DNA of 64,000 nt from Clostridiales bacterium 1_7_47FAA. GTDB taxonomy: Bacteria; Bacillota; Clostridia; Lachnospirales; Lachnospiraceae. The notes beneath the pieces are model-generated. The model was given only the letters and a program-made list of their open reading frames with translations. It made no database searches and was not told where the DNA came from. This document shows, piece by piece, positions 50,717-59,436 of the stretch; within the stretch, counting starts at the first letter, position 1, and each line of letters starts with the position of its first letter. The stretch is taken from NCBI GenBank assembly GCA_000155435.1, contig DS990262.1, positions 657,062 through 721,061 on the forward strand, given 5' to 3'. The position numbers were made by a program, and so were the translations under genes.

Positions 50717-52864
50717 ATGACTGAACTGGAACGTCTGATTCAGGCCAAGATTCCGGGGCCTGAGACTGGGATTGAGGTAAGGCACAGTATCTGCGATATC
50801 TGTGCGCCCGGCGCCCATTGCGGCCTGGATGCCTATGTGAAGGACGGCAGGATCATCAAGATTGAAGGAACAGAAGGCTTTCCTGGTTCCAATGGAAAAC
50901 TGTGCACAAAGGGAGCAGCCAACCGGGAGTACATTTACCGTGAGGACAGGCTGAAGACTCCCATGAAGCGCGTTGGGGAACGGGGAGAGGGAAGGTTTGA
51001 GGCAATCAGCTGGGATGAGGCGTACGAAACCGTGGCTGACAGGCTGAACCGGATTAAGGCTGAAAGCGGCCCGGATGCGGTCATGTTTTACACAGGATAT
51101 TCCAAATGGCTGCGCCCCTGGCTCCACCGCCTGGCCTATTCATTCGGCACCCTGAACTATGCAACGGAAAGCTCCTCCTGTTTCCGGGCGACCCAGATGG
51201 CCTGGTCAACCGTGACCGGGGACAACTATGGTCCCGACACCCCCCACTGCAATACCTTCCTGGGCTGGGGGTGCAACGGATATATGAGCGCATACCAGCT
51301 GGCCCGGGGGATTGAGGCGGCAAAGGCAAGGGGAGCCAAGATCATCATTGTGGATCCCCGGCTGACCCATACGGCCCGGAAAGTGGCTGATATCCATCTG
51401 CAGCTGCATCCGGGGACGGACGGCGCCCTGGCTTTGGGCATGTGCAGGCTGATAATCGAGAATAAATGGTACGACAAGGAGTTTGTGGGACAGCATGTAC
51501 ACGGTTTTGATGGGTTCAAGGAACTTGCATCCCATTATACCCTGGAGAAGACAGAGGAAATCACAGGTGTTCCGGCTGAAAAGATATACGAGGCAGCCAG
51601 GATTTACGCCACCAATGGGCCTGCGGCCACGTACTCCCCTTCGGCTACCATCACCCATCATATTAATGGATACAATAACATGCGGGCAGTCATCGCACTG
51701 CAGGCCATCTGCGGGAACCTGGACAGGCCGGGCGGTATGCGTCCGCTGCATCCCACCTACATATACACGGATTGCGGTTTTGATATGCCTGAGCATGAAT
51801 TCATCCACAGCCGCCGTCCAAAGGATGGGCACAACTGTGTGGGCGGGGAGCGTTTCCCTGTGTGGAATGCCCTGGTGGATGAGGCCCAGGCCATGGACCT
51901 GCCGCGCCAGATTGAGGAGGGTAAGCCATATCCCATCCGGGCGCTTCTGGCATTTGGCATGAACCACCGCATGTTCCCGGAACCGGAGAAAATGCTCAGG
52001 GCCATTGACAAGCTGGACTTTGTCATGGCCACGGATTTATTTGACACCGAGGTTGTGCGCCATGCGGATATTGTACTTCCGGTCTGCTCATCCCTTGAGC
52101 GCAGCGAGTTAAAAGCATATCCGGGCGGTTTCCTTACCTGCACGGAACCGGTAATTGACCCGCTGTATGAAAGCCGCAATGACTGTGAGGTGATATGCGG
52201 CCTTGCAAAGGCGCTGGGCCTTGACGATGAGCTTCTGTGCGCGGGCTATGAGGAAACCATGAACTGGTTTGTCAGGGACCTGGGTGTCACGCTAAAACAG
52301 CTGCGTAAGGCCCCTCTTCCAATCAAGGTGCAGTCTGCCCATCCTCCTGTATTCGGACAGCGCAGACAGGAAGGATTTCCTACCAGGACCGGGAAGGTGG
52401 AGCTGTACAGCGAGCTGATTGCCGGTATTGCGGCGGAGAAAGGGCGCAGCGACTTAAACCCGCTGCCGGATTACAGAAGCAGCCAGGACGTGTCGCCGGT
52501 TGACGGCGCCAATGCAACGCTGGTAATAGGCTCGCGCCTGCCTAATGCCATCCACTCACGTTTCCATGGGGTGTCCTGGGCCAGAAGCCTGCGTCCGGAG
52601 CCTGCTGTGGATATGAGTCCATCCGATGCCAGGAACCTGGGGGTGGAGGAAGGCAGCAAAGTCCGTCTGACCACGGCCAGCGGCAGCAGTGTGGTGGTCA
52701 GCGCCCATATAACCGGGACCAGTAATCCTGGTGAAATGTACCTGTATCACGGATATGCGGAAGCGGACGGCAACAGCCTGATTCCCGCATCCCACCTGGA
52801 TCCCTATTCAGGGTTCCCCGGATACCGCCAGATTGCATGCAGAGTAGAAAGGATAGGTGATTGA
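50717..52864 (+). CDS. molybdopterin-dependent oxidoreductase, catalytic subunit
   Basis: A 715-residue DMSO reductase-family protein. The N-terminal [4Fe-4S] motif is Cys26, Cys29, Cys35 and Cys63 ('HSICDICAPGAHCGLDAYVKDGRIIKIEG', with five residues between the second and third Cys). The likely Mo/W ligand is Cys155 in 'ESSSCFRATQMAW'. MGD-binding regions follow ('IIVDPRLTHTARKVADIHLQLHPGTDGALALGM'), and about 590-710 form the dinucleotide-binding C-terminal domain. No Tat signal is seen, so it is cytoplasmic. The ATG at 50717 follows AAAGGAGG. Substrate unknown; electrons would pass to the ferredoxin subunit encoded next. Confidence 0.85.
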   Translation: MTELERLIQAKIPGPETGIEVRHSICDICAPGAHCGLDAYVKDGRIIKIEGTEGFPGSNGKLCTKGAANREYIYREDRLKTPMKRVGERGEGRFEAISWDEAYETVADRLNRIKAESGPDAVMFYTGYSKWLRPWLHRLAYSFGTLNYATESSSCFRATQMAWSTVTGDNYGPDTPHCNTFLGWGCNGYMSAYQLARGIEAAKARGAKIIIVDPRLTHTARKVADIHLQLHPGTDGALALGMCRLIIENKWYDKEFVGQHVHGFDGFKELASHYTLEKTEEITGVPAEKIYEAARIYATNGPAATYSPSATITHHINGYNNMRAVIALQAICGNLDRPGGMRPLHPTYIYTDCGFDMPEHEFIHSRRPKDGHNCVGGERFPVWNALVDEAQAMDLPRQIEEGKPYPIRALLAFGMNHRMFPEPEKMLRAIDKLDFVMATDLFDTEVVRHADIVLPVCSSLERSELKAYPGGFLTCTEPVIDPLYESRNDCEVICGLAKALGLDDELLCAGYEETMNWFVRDLGVTLKQLRKAPLPIKVQSAHPPVFGQRRQEGFPTRTGKVELYSELIAGIAAEKGRSDLNPLPDYRSSQDVSPVDGANATLVIGSRLPNAIHSRFHGVSWARSLRPEPAVDMSPSDARNLGVEEGSKVRLTTASGSSVVVSAHITGTSNPGEMYLYHGYAEADGNSLIPASHLDPYSGFPGYRQIACRVERIGD

Positions 52865-52866
52865 GC

Positions 52867-53382
52867 ATGAAATATATCCTGGATTTCGACCGCGATAAAT
52901 GTGTTGGCTGCGGCGCCTGTGCAGTGGCCTGCATGGATCAGAACGATATTGAACTGAAGGCCGGGGACGAGGCGCTGCGCGTCATTGCCCATCTGGAAGA
53001 AGCAGGAAAAGAGCATACCTGTTTCATGGACTTTTCCATGGCCTGCATGCATTGCGAGGATGCGCCCTGTATTAAGGGATGTCCCACGGGCTGTCTGCGC
53101 AAGGATGGGGAAACCGGATTTACAGTATATGACGCAAGCGTCTGCATCGGCTGCCACAGCTGTGCCATGGCCTGCCCATTCGGCGCGCCGCGTTTTGGCA
53201 GGGACGGCAGGCTGAAAAAATGTGATGGCTGCACCGAACGGGTGAAGCATGGGATGCAGCCGGCCTGTGTGCGGGTATGTCCATTTGACGCCCTGAAACT
53301 TTACACGGAGGATGAATACGCCAAGGCAGACCTGAGCGCATCCACCCATCGGATCGTAAACATGATTCTTGCCGGACAGTGA
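52867..53382 (+). CDS. four-cluster ferredoxin subunit
   Basis: A 171-residue electron-transfer protein of the DmsB/NrfC type with four Cys groups: 12/15/18/22, 60/63/68/72, 93/96/99/103 and 119/122/134/138, enough for four [4Fe-4S] clusters. It starts two bases after the molybdoenzyme stop codon (ATG 52867), showing tight coupling, and most likely carries electrons between the Mo subunit and the FAD protein that follows. No signal peptide is present, so the complex is cytoplasmic. Confidence 0.88.
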   Translation: MKYILDFDRDKCVGCGACAVACMDQNDIELKAGDEALRVIAHLEEAGKEHTCFMDFSMACMHCEDAPCIKGCPTGCLRKDGETGFTVYDASVCIGCHSCAMACPFGAPRFGRDGRLKKCDGCTERVKHGMQPACVRVCPFDALKLYTEDEYAKADLSASTHRIVNMILAGQ

Positions 53383-53392
53383 GGTGATATAT

Positions 53393-54691
53393 ATGGAACG
53401 GATAGCAATTATCGGCTTTGGCTGTGCTGGTTATAATGGGGCCAGGGCATTGCGGGCATCCGGGTTCACGGGTGGGATCCATGTATATGAATCCACCCAG
53501 GAGCCGCCTGCCAACCCAATGCTTACAACCTACTACGTATCAGGCAGGCTGGAAGAAAAGGATGCGTATCCCTTTGGCGGCCTGGAATCCATCACCCGGG
53601 AGCTTAACATCTGTCTTCACAGCGGGGAGACGGTACGCAGGGTATTGCCCGACAGGAGCATCCTGCTGGCCGATGGAAGAAGGGAAGCGTTTGATAAGAT
53701 CCTGATTTCCACCGGGGCCAGGGCGGTGGTGCCTGCGCTGAAGGGGCTGGCAGGATCCAGGGTATTCCTCATGCGCACCATGGATGACGCCCGCCGTATG
53801 AAGCATGCGCTGGAACAGGGCAGTGTCCAAAAGGCAGTGGTGGTGGGAGCCTCCATGGTCGGGATTAAAGTAGCTGAATTGCTGCTCAACCGCGGCGTGG
53901 ATGTGACCCTGGCTGACTTTGCGCCCTATCTGTTCCCGCTGGCAGCCTTTGAGACGGTTGCAAGGGAACTGGAACAGCGTGTGGCGGAAAAAGGGATACA
54001 TTTTAAATGGAATGCAGGGATTGAAGGGATAACAGGGAATGGGGCCAGGTTCAGTGACGGGGAGGAGCTTGCCGCGGACCTGATATGCCTGTGCATCGGG
54101 ACCAGGGCCAATGTGGAACTGGCAGCCAACACCGAGGCGGCCCAGGGGACCGTCGAAATCCGCAGGGGGATTGTGGTCAACAGCCATATGGAAACCAGCG
54201 TGCCCGGAATCTATGCCGCCGGAGACTGCTGCGAGGGGCTGAACCTGCAGACAGGGGAGACCATGATTATCGGCCTGTGGGCCAACGCAGGGGCACAGGG
54301 CGAGACTGCCGGGAAAAACATGGCGGGTATGACCGCCGCATATCCGGGGAACGTGGTCCACAATATCACCCATTTCATGGACATGGATTTCATCGGCCTT
54401 GGGGATCCCCGCCTGCCGGGGGACAGGATCACGTTCGGGGAACTGTCCGGGCCGCGCTATGTGGAGGCTGTTGTGAAGGATAAAAGGCTTCAGTGCGTCA
54501 ATATGATTGGCGGACAGGAGGAAAGCGGCCTGTTTAAAAGTCTTCTGATGCGTTTGTTCACAGGGGAGCCTGCAAGGCTGACGCCGTATCAGCGGGCATT
54601 CCTGCTCAAACGCGGCTACACGGAAGCGTTCCTGGAACAATTGGAGGGCCTGGGAATGGGAGCGGGACAGGGATCCTGTCCATTGGAATAA
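53393..54691 (+). CDS. FAD-dependent NAD(P)H oxidoreductase
   Basis: A 432-residue pyridine nucleotide-disulphide oxidoreductase-like protein. The FAD loop is 'IAIIGFGCAGYNGARALRASG' (residues 4-24), the NAD(P) loop 'AVVVGASMVGIKVAELLLNRGVDVTLAD' (about 150-177), and 'CIGTRANVELA' plus 'VPGIYAAGDCCEG' complete the FAD site. There is no redox CxxxxC pair, so it is an electron-transfer or ferredoxin-reductase-like flavoprotein. Encoded 10 bp behind the ferredoxin, it probably links NAD(P)H to the molybdoenzyme. ATG 53393 has a GAGGTGA site. Confidence 0.83.
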   Translation: MERIAIIGFGCAGYNGARALRASGFTGGIHVYESTQEPPANPMLTTYYVSGRLEEKDAYPFGGLESITRELNICLHSGETVRRVLPDRSILLADGRREAFDKILISTGARAVVPALKGLAGSRVFLMRTMDDARRMKHALEQGSVQKAVVVGASMVGIKVAELLLNRGVDVTLADFAPYLFPLAAFETVARELEQRVAEKGIHFKWNAGIEGITGNGARFSDGEELAADLICLCIGTRANVELAANTEAAQGTVEIRRGIVVNSHMETSVPGIYAAGDCCEGLNLQTGETMIIGLWANAGAQGETAGKNMAGMTAAYPGNVVHNITHFMDMDFIGLGDPRLPGDRITFGELSGPRYVEAVVKDKRLQCVNMIGGQEESGLFKSLLMRLFTGEPARLTPYQRAFLLKRGYTEAFLEQLEGLGMGAGQGSCPLE

Positions 54692-54733
54692 GATTGCCAG
54701 GACATGAGGGAGTAAGCATAGAAGGAATCAAAT

Positions 54734-54796
54734 AAAAGGTACGGTTCCCGGACAGATGGAGCATCTCAAAACTCCTGTCCGGGAACCGTACCTTTT
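54734..54796. terminator. bidirectional terminator
   Basis: A perfect 22-bp stem starting AAAAGGTACGGTTCCCGG, with a 19-nt loop, stands between convergent operons. A-runs and T-runs at the stem base suit both strands. Confidence 0.92.
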
Positions 54797-54819
54797 AAAT
54801 ATCAGTTCCTGTTTTGGCC

Positions 54820-56100
54820 TTAACCTCCCAATACAAGGTTGGCAACGCCGGTGGTTAAGAATGGCACATAGGTCACAAGGCCCAGCACGATGAAGTTGGC
54901 AATGAGGAAAGGCATCAGGGCCTTAACATTGTCGGACAGCTTATTGCCGGCTATGTTGGTAGCTGCAAACAGGCAGACGCCCACAGGCGGCGTGCACAGG
55001 CCGAGCACCAGGTTCATGACCACAAGGACGCCGAACTGGACGGAGTCCACGCCCACTGAGGTGGCCAGCTGCAAAAGCACCGGGAACAGGATCAGGATGG
55101 CTGCAATGGTTTCCATGAACATCCCGACGAAAATCAGGAACAGGTTAATGAGCAGCAGTAGGATATATTTGTTGCTGGTCAGGTTAAGCATGGCTTCCGC
55201 AATCATATTCGGGATACGTTCCTTGGTCAGGATATATGCGAATACATTGGCAAATGCAACCAGGGCCATGATGGATGCCGCGCTGGAAAGTGTCTGCTGC
55301 AGGCACTGGTAAAAGCTTTTAAGTGTCAGTTTACGGTAGATGACGAAGCCTACGAAGGTGCCGTACACGATACAGATGATGGAAGCTTCCGTAGGAGTCA
55401 CCATACCGCCGATGATTCCGAACAGGATGATCAGGGTCATGATGATGGCCCAGATGGCTTCCCGGCCTGACTTAAGGATCTCCCTGAAGGAACTCATATG
55501 TTCCCGTTTGGGATACTTCCTCTTCTTGGAAATCACATAAGAAACCAGTGCCATGCCGCCGCCCATCAGGATACCGGGAACAATACCGGCCATGAACATT
55601 TTAGATACGGATAAACCGGTCATGGTGGCGGCCATGATCATGGGCAGTGAAGGCGGGATGATGGGCCCCATGCAGCTGGAAGCAGCAGTGACGGCCACGG
55701 AGAAGTTCTTGTCATATCCCAGGTCAACCATCATGGGAATCTCAATGCCGCCAAGGGCAACCGTGTCGGACAGGGCTGTTCCGGAGATGCCTGCAAAAAT
55801 CATGGAAGCCATGATATTGGCATAGGCCATGCCGCCCGTAAGGTGTCCCACTAACTTGTCACAGAAATCCATCAGCTTATCCGAGATGCCGCCCTGGTTC
55901 ATCAGGTTGCCCGCCAGGGTAAAGCCGGGGATACATAAAAGTGTGAAGCTGTCAATACCAGCAAAGAACCTCTGGGAAAATGTTGCAATGGGCATGTTGG
56001 CACCCAGGAAATAGGCCAGGGATGCAAGTCCAAGGCTGAAGGCCACAGGCACTCCGATGAACAGGCAGACAACGAATGTAATGAATAATACGGATACCAT
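54820..56100 (-). CDS. TRAP transporter large permease DctM
   Basis: A 426-residue membrane protein of the DctM family with about 12 helices. 'FSQRFFAGIDSFTLLCIPGFTLAGNLMNQGGISDKLMDF' and 'GISGTALSDTVALGGIEIPMMVDLGYDKNFSVAVTAASSCMGPIIPPSLPMIM' are diagnostic. It forms the Na+-driven translocation channel with the small permease and takes substrate from the DctP-type lipoprotein. GGAGGG lies before the ATG, within the end of the small-permease gene. Confidence 0.93.
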   Translation of the reverse strand: MVSVLFITFVVCLFIGVPVAFSLGLASLAYFLGANMPIATFSQRFFAGIDSFTLLCIPGFTLAGNLMNQGGISDKLMDFCDKLVGHLTGGMAYANIMASMIFAGISGTALSDTVALGGIEIPMMVDLGYDKNFSVAVTAASSCMGPIIPPSLPMIMAATMTGLSVSKMFMAGIVPGILMGGGMALVSYVISKKRKYPKREHMSSFREILKSGREAIWAIIMTLIILFGIIGGMVTPTEASIICIVYGTFVGFVIYRKLTLKSFYQCLQQTLSSAASIMALVAFANVFAYILTKERIPNMIAEAMLNLTSNKYILLLLINLFLIFVGMFMETIAAILILFPVLLQLATSVGVDSVQFGVLVVMNLVLGLCTPPVGVCLFAATNIAGNKLSDNVKALMPFLIANFIVLGLVTYVPFLTTGVANLVLGG

Positions 56101-56102
56101 AC

Positions 56103-56618
56103 TTATTTGCCCTCCTTTTCATTCCAGGTAAGGATTATGTTGAGAACCTCACACAGGTAAGCGATGACCATGAAGCCGAACATCAGTACCAGGGAGAAAT
56201 ATACATACTGCATAGGCAGCGTCATTGCTGTGGAAAACATGGGGAACTTGATAAATGCAAATGGAATCACGGATTTAACCAGCACGTATGCTGTGAAAAC
56301 CAATAATACCACCTTGATGAGCAGGTCAATGATCTTGTTGATGATGGGGAACTTTGGCTCCAGGGCGTCATGGAGGAATTCCACGTTTACAAATTCACTG
56401 CGGTGGACTGCTACGGCGCAGCCAAATCCCACCATGTAGATGAAGGAATAGCGTGCGGCCTCTTCTGTCCAGGATGGCGCGCTTGGCAGGAAGTTCCGGC
56501 TTATTACCTGAATCAGTACACAGGCCACGAAAGTCAGATAAAAAATAACGCCGAAAAAGCAGAGTGCATGGTCAAAGTAATGGACGAACTTATCCAACCC
56601 TTTTTTAAAATTGCTCAT
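56103..56618 (-). CDS. TRAP transporter small permease DctQ
   Basis: A 171-residue protein with four membrane helices (about 18-38, 52-72, 92-112, 132-155) and the family segment 'SWTEEAARYSFIYMVGFGCAVAVHRSEFVNVEFL'. It partners the large permease, whose ATG follows 2 bp after its stop. I chose the ATG at 56618 (MSNFKKGLDK) with an AGGTG site; upstream in-frame codons are few and polar. Confidence 0.88.
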   Translation of the reverse strand: MSNFKKGLDKFVHYFDHALCFFGVIFYLTFVACVLIQVISRNFLPSAPSWTEEAARYSFIYMVGFGCAVAVHRSEFVNVEFLHDALEPKFPIINKIIDLLIKVVLLVFTAYVLVKSVIPFAFIKFPMFSTAMTLPMQYVYFSLVLMFGFMVIAYLCEVLNIILTWNEKEGK

Positions 56619-56665
56619 GGATGAGCACCTCACTTTCTGTTAAGGAATTTTAACACTGTATCTAC

Positions 56666-56709
56666 AAAAAGGGGCACAGCGCAAAACCGGTCGGTCATGC
56701 ACTGCGCCC
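56666..56709 (-). terminator. attenuator hairpin between dctP and dctQ
   Basis: On the minus strand GGGCGCAGTGC pairs fully (G-U allowed) with GCGCTGTGCCC and is followed by CTTTTT. It would cut most transcripts after the SBP gene. Confidence 0.7.
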
Positions 56710-56763
56710 ATAGGCTGGACGGTCGGTCCGCCGCCAAAAGCCAATGCTGAAATAGTGTTAAAT

Positions 56764-57840
56764 TTAAGCGTCCGGGTTAGCAGCAGAAATCTTTTCGTAA
56801 AGAGCCTTCTGGCTGTCGGTCAGTACTGCCAGGACTCCGTTTGTCATGGCATCTGAGAATGCCTTCTGGTCCACATCCACGAATTCCATGCCTTCCTCAA
56901 CCAGCTTGGACTCCAGCTCTTCCTCGTTCTTCAGGAAAATCTCATGCTCATACTTCTGCATTTCCTTGCCGCCGTCCAGTACAACCTGCTGCAGGTCAGC
57001 CGGCAGGGCATTGAACTGCTCCAGGCCCATTGCGATGTAAACCCATGCGCGCAGGTGCTCGGTGCGGATTACGTAATCCTGGACTTCATAGAAGGAGCTG
57101 TTCTGGATCATGGCCAATGGATTCTCCTGGCCTTCAATGGTGCCCTGCTGAAGGCTGGTGAACACCTCTGCTAAAGCCATAGGGGTGGGCTTTGCCCCGA
57201 CTGCCTCAAATGCGGCCACGGTCATGGCGGACTGAGGGGTGCGGATGACAAAATTGTTCATATCGGCAGGGGATGTGATCTTCTTGTTGGCGGTAACATT
57301 ACGCGGGCCGCGGGTAAAATAACCCAGGACCTTCATGCCGGACTTCTCCATCAGTCCTTCCAGTTCAGCGCCTACCTCTCCGGTAAGGACAGCTTCCATA
57401 TGTTCGTCGCTCTTAATCAGGTAAGGCATACCGATGATGCCCAGGTCAGGCTGGTAGGTCTGCATGGACTCGCCTGTAAATGTGATGTCACAGCCGCCCT
57501 GTGTCAGGATGGACTGGATCATATCCACCTCAGTGCCTAACTGGCTGCTGGGATAGATGTTTACCTGGATGCGTCCGCCGGAATTCTCTTCCACGTACTC
57601 CTTAAACTTCTCAGAACCCAAGTGCCAGGAATCGCGTTCATCATTGATGTGGCCGATGTTAATGACATAGGTCTGTCCATCGTCAGCAGCAGGAGCGGCT
57701 GTGTCGGCAGCGGCATCCCCCGCAGGAGCGGCAGCAGGCGCAGCAGTAGTAGAAGCGGTGGAACCGCCGCCACAACCTGCAAGAGACAGGGCCATTGCTG
57801 CGGTCAGCAGCAGTGCAAAAGGTTTTTTGTTAAGTTTCAT
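56764..57840 (-). CDS. TRAP transporter substrate-binding lipoprotein DctP
   Basis: A 358-residue extracytoplasmic lipoprotein: signal peptide with lipobox 'LAGC' (Cys23), an Ala/Thr-rich linker to about residue 55, then a DctP domain with 'KEYVEENSGGRIQVNIYPSSQLGTEVDMIQSILTQGGCDITF', 'NFVIRTPQSAMTVAAFEAVGAKPTPMALAEVFTSLQQGTIEGQENP' and 'YEVQDYVIRTEHL'. The Arg in 'VIRTPQS' is expected to bind a substrate carboxylate. The ligand is probably an organic or sugar acid. First gene of the operon dctP-dctQ-dctM; the ATG follows AAGGGAGAAG. Confidence 0.9.
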   Translation of the reverse strand: MKLNKKPFALLLTAAMALSLAGCGGGSTASTTAAPAAAPAGDAAADTAAPAADDGQTYVINIGHINDERDSWHLGSEKFKEYVEENSGGRIQVNIYPSSQLGTEVDMIQSILTQGGCDITFTGESMQTYQPDLGIIGMPYLIKSDEHMEAVLTGEVGAELEGLMEKSGMKVLGYFTRGPRNVTANKKITSPADMNNFVIRTPQSAMTVAAFEAVGAKPTPMALAEVFTSLQQGTIEGQENPLAMIQNSSFYEVQDYVIRTEHLRAWVYIAMGLEQFNALPADLQQVVLDGGKEMQKYEHEIFLKNEEELESKLVEEGMEFVDVDQKAFSDAMTNGVLAVLTDSQKALYEKISAANPDA

Positions 57841-57921
57841 AAATTCTTCTCCCTTCCTTTTGTAGGATTGATATACCTTGGCAGAGCCTGCCGGCACTGG
57901 CCAAACTATACGTTGGTCTGT

Positions 57922-57950
57922 ATTTTACAACCATACTAATATATTGCCAT
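57922..57950 (-). promoter_or_regulatory. possible promoter of the dctPQM operon
   Basis: On the minus strand ATGGCA and TAAAAT are 17 bp apart; the -35 lies inside the inverted repeat at 57939-57954. Confidence 0.4.
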
Positions 57951-57954
57951 ATAT
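57939..57954. promoter_or_regulatory. inverted repeat, putative GntR operator at dctP
   Basis: ATATAT-TGCC-ATATAT is a perfect inverted repeat over the dctP -35 box. A related repeat, GATATA-TTGG-TATATC, is found at 59161-59176 upstream of the GntR gene. Confidence 0.4.
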
Positions 57955-58166
57955 GAGGATATATTACTAGCTACAAAATGACAGTTTTAGCTAAAGAGAT
58001 TTGTGCATATTTAACAAAAACTAAAAAAACATGGTCGGAAATGTAAAAATGAGTAAAAAACCGACAAAATAAAAGGGTAAAAACGTAAAAAAGTGTGCAT
58101 ATTTCGATGACAGAAAAATCAGATATTAATATAATATAAAGACGGTATAAAGATGGCATAAAGAAA

Positions 58167-58208
58167 CCGCCTGAAAAGTGCACATAGATTCAGTGCATCT
58201 TCAGGCGG
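58167..58208 (-). terminator. terminator after the GntR gene
   Basis: On the minus strand CCGCCTGAAGATGCAC pairs with GTGCACTTTTCAGGCGG (small internal mismatch), followed by TTTCTTTA. Confidence 0.8.
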
Positions 58209-58267
58209 ATACGCGGGAGGGGGATAAAATGGCCCAACTAATATATTTGTTAAAAACATATCTATCA

Positions 58268-58975
58268 TCAATCCACAAAATAATCCGGATAGGTTGTGAT
58301 TGTATTCTGGAAATCTAACAGGAACCGGCCCAGATGGTCACTGCAGAACTTTGCGATATCCACATCCCCTGGAATTCCCATCAGGAGATAGCAGTAAAGC
58401 GTATTGTGATTCTCTAGCAGGACGGACTGGTTCACGCCGTTGACCGCGGTGTCCAGGTAACGCACCCGGTCATAGTGGGAATTGACCCCGTGGAGCGCGG
58501 ACCATATATGGTGGCGGTTGCTGAACTCATAAAGCATGCGGTGCATGTCGTCATCCAGGTCAAAAAAATCATCGCTCAATTCATTGACATTCCGCGCAAG
58601 CTCCTGGCGCTGCAGTTCCAGGTTGTTCTTCATGGCCTTAGTCTGCCCGGAGGAAAGGGTGCCGGCAATCTCCTGGATGATGGCTGTCTCCAGGATACGG
58701 CGCATGAAATATCCTTCACGCACAAGGCTGAGGCTGATATGGCTTACCCTGCTGCCGCGCTGGGGCATGATGTCCACAAGGCCCTCATTTTTCAAGAGAA
58801 TCAGGGCTTCCCGTATGGGCGTGCGGCTCATTCCCAGCTGTTCGCTGAGTTCCGCCTCATTTAACACTGCTCCCGGCTTCAGGTACAGGTTCATGATATT
58901 CCTCCGTATCAGCCTGTATGCATAGTCGCTGTTGGTTTCCTCCGGACAGCGTTTATTGACGATTGTGAGAGACAT
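58268..58975 (-). CDS. GntR family (FCD-type) transcriptional regulator
   Basis: A 235-residue regulator with a winged helix (about residues 12-75, 'YLKPGAVLNEAELSEQLGMSRTPIREALILLKNEGLVDIMPQRGSRVS') and an all-helical ligand domain (about 85-225, 'FFDLDDDMHRMLYEFSNRHHIWSALHGVNSHYDRVRYL'). The ATG at 58975 follows AGGAGG; 36 more in-frame residues upstream are unlike the family. It lies directly upstream of and in the same direction as dctPQM, but has its own terminator; related inverted repeats at both genes suggest it controls the importer. Confidence 0.85.
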   Translation of the reverse strand: MSLTIVNKRCPEETNSDYAYRLIRRNIMNLYLKPGAVLNEAELSEQLGMSRTPIREALILLKNEGLVDIMPQRGSRVSHISLSLVREGYFMRRILETAIIQEIAGTLSSGQTKAMKNNLELQRQELARNVNELSDDFFDLDDDMHRMLYEFSNRHHIWSALHGVNSHYDRVRYLDTAVNGVNQSVLLENHNTLYCYLLMGIPGDVDIAKFCSDHLGRFLLDFQNTITTYPDYFVD

Positions 58976-59160
58976 TGGACATGCTCCTCCTTTACTTGTT
59001 CTAATAGTTTTATACCAGAAAAAACGTGGTTTGCCAAGACGGGAATGCGTTTGCGGGCGGACCTGGCTAATGTTACTGTCCAAGAATCAAAGAAATCTTT
59101 TTACGGTGAACCGCATCCTTGTGCATCAGGGCAAAAGCCCTATGAAGGAGAATCCATACT

Positions 59161-59176
59161 GATATATTGGTATATC
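59161..59176. promoter_or_regulatory. inverted repeat upstream of the GntR gene
   Basis: GATATA-TTGG-TATATC, perfect arms, similar to the repeat in the dctP promoter; possible autoregulatory site. Confidence 0.35.
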
Positions 59177-59246
59177 GGGGAGAGCGTTTTCTGTTTACTT
59201 TCTATGTGCAAGAGTAATGGAAATGAGGGGAATATGCAATGCTGCA

Positions 59247-59275
59247 TTGATGTTTTAACTGGAACATGGTATAAT
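59247..59275 (+). promoter_or_regulatory. sigma-A promoter of the NERD-like gene
   Basis: TTGATG and TATAAT are separated by 17 bp; the leader is about 155 nt. Confidence 0.55.
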
Positions 59276-59436
59276 GGACAAACATTTACTGATATATAAG
59301 TGTCAGGCCCTGTTTGAGAATTCATTCCTGCCATCTGCCCTGGCCAAGGCCAAAGGAAAGCCAAATAGGGAATGGATGCCTGATGATATACGGATAAAAG
59401 TCCTTAAGCCAGGGACCAGGAGAGGAGCAGCACTTT

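Larger units (their letters stand above)
57841..58267. other. spacer with dctP promoter and GntR terminator
   Basis: 427 AT-rich bases. It holds the dctP promoter with its inverted repeat (57922-57954) and the regulator's terminator (58167-58208). Nothing else is recognised. Confidence 0.6.
58976..59436. other. spacer between the GntR and NERD-like genes
   Basis: 461 bp with the repeat at 59161-59176 and the promoter at 59247-59275. An open frame at 59045-59299 has no ribosome site or recognisable domain, so no gene is called. Confidence 0.5.

Noticed and set aside
53540-54640. 366-codon minus-strand frame inside the FAD oxidoreductase gene
   Set aside because: Antisense to a well-supported flavoprotein; the translation is His/Pro-rich and has no domain.
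59045-59299. Possible 84-residue protein upstream of the NERD-like gene
   Set aside because: No ribosome site, no recognisable domain, and it runs over the likely promoter at 59247-59275.
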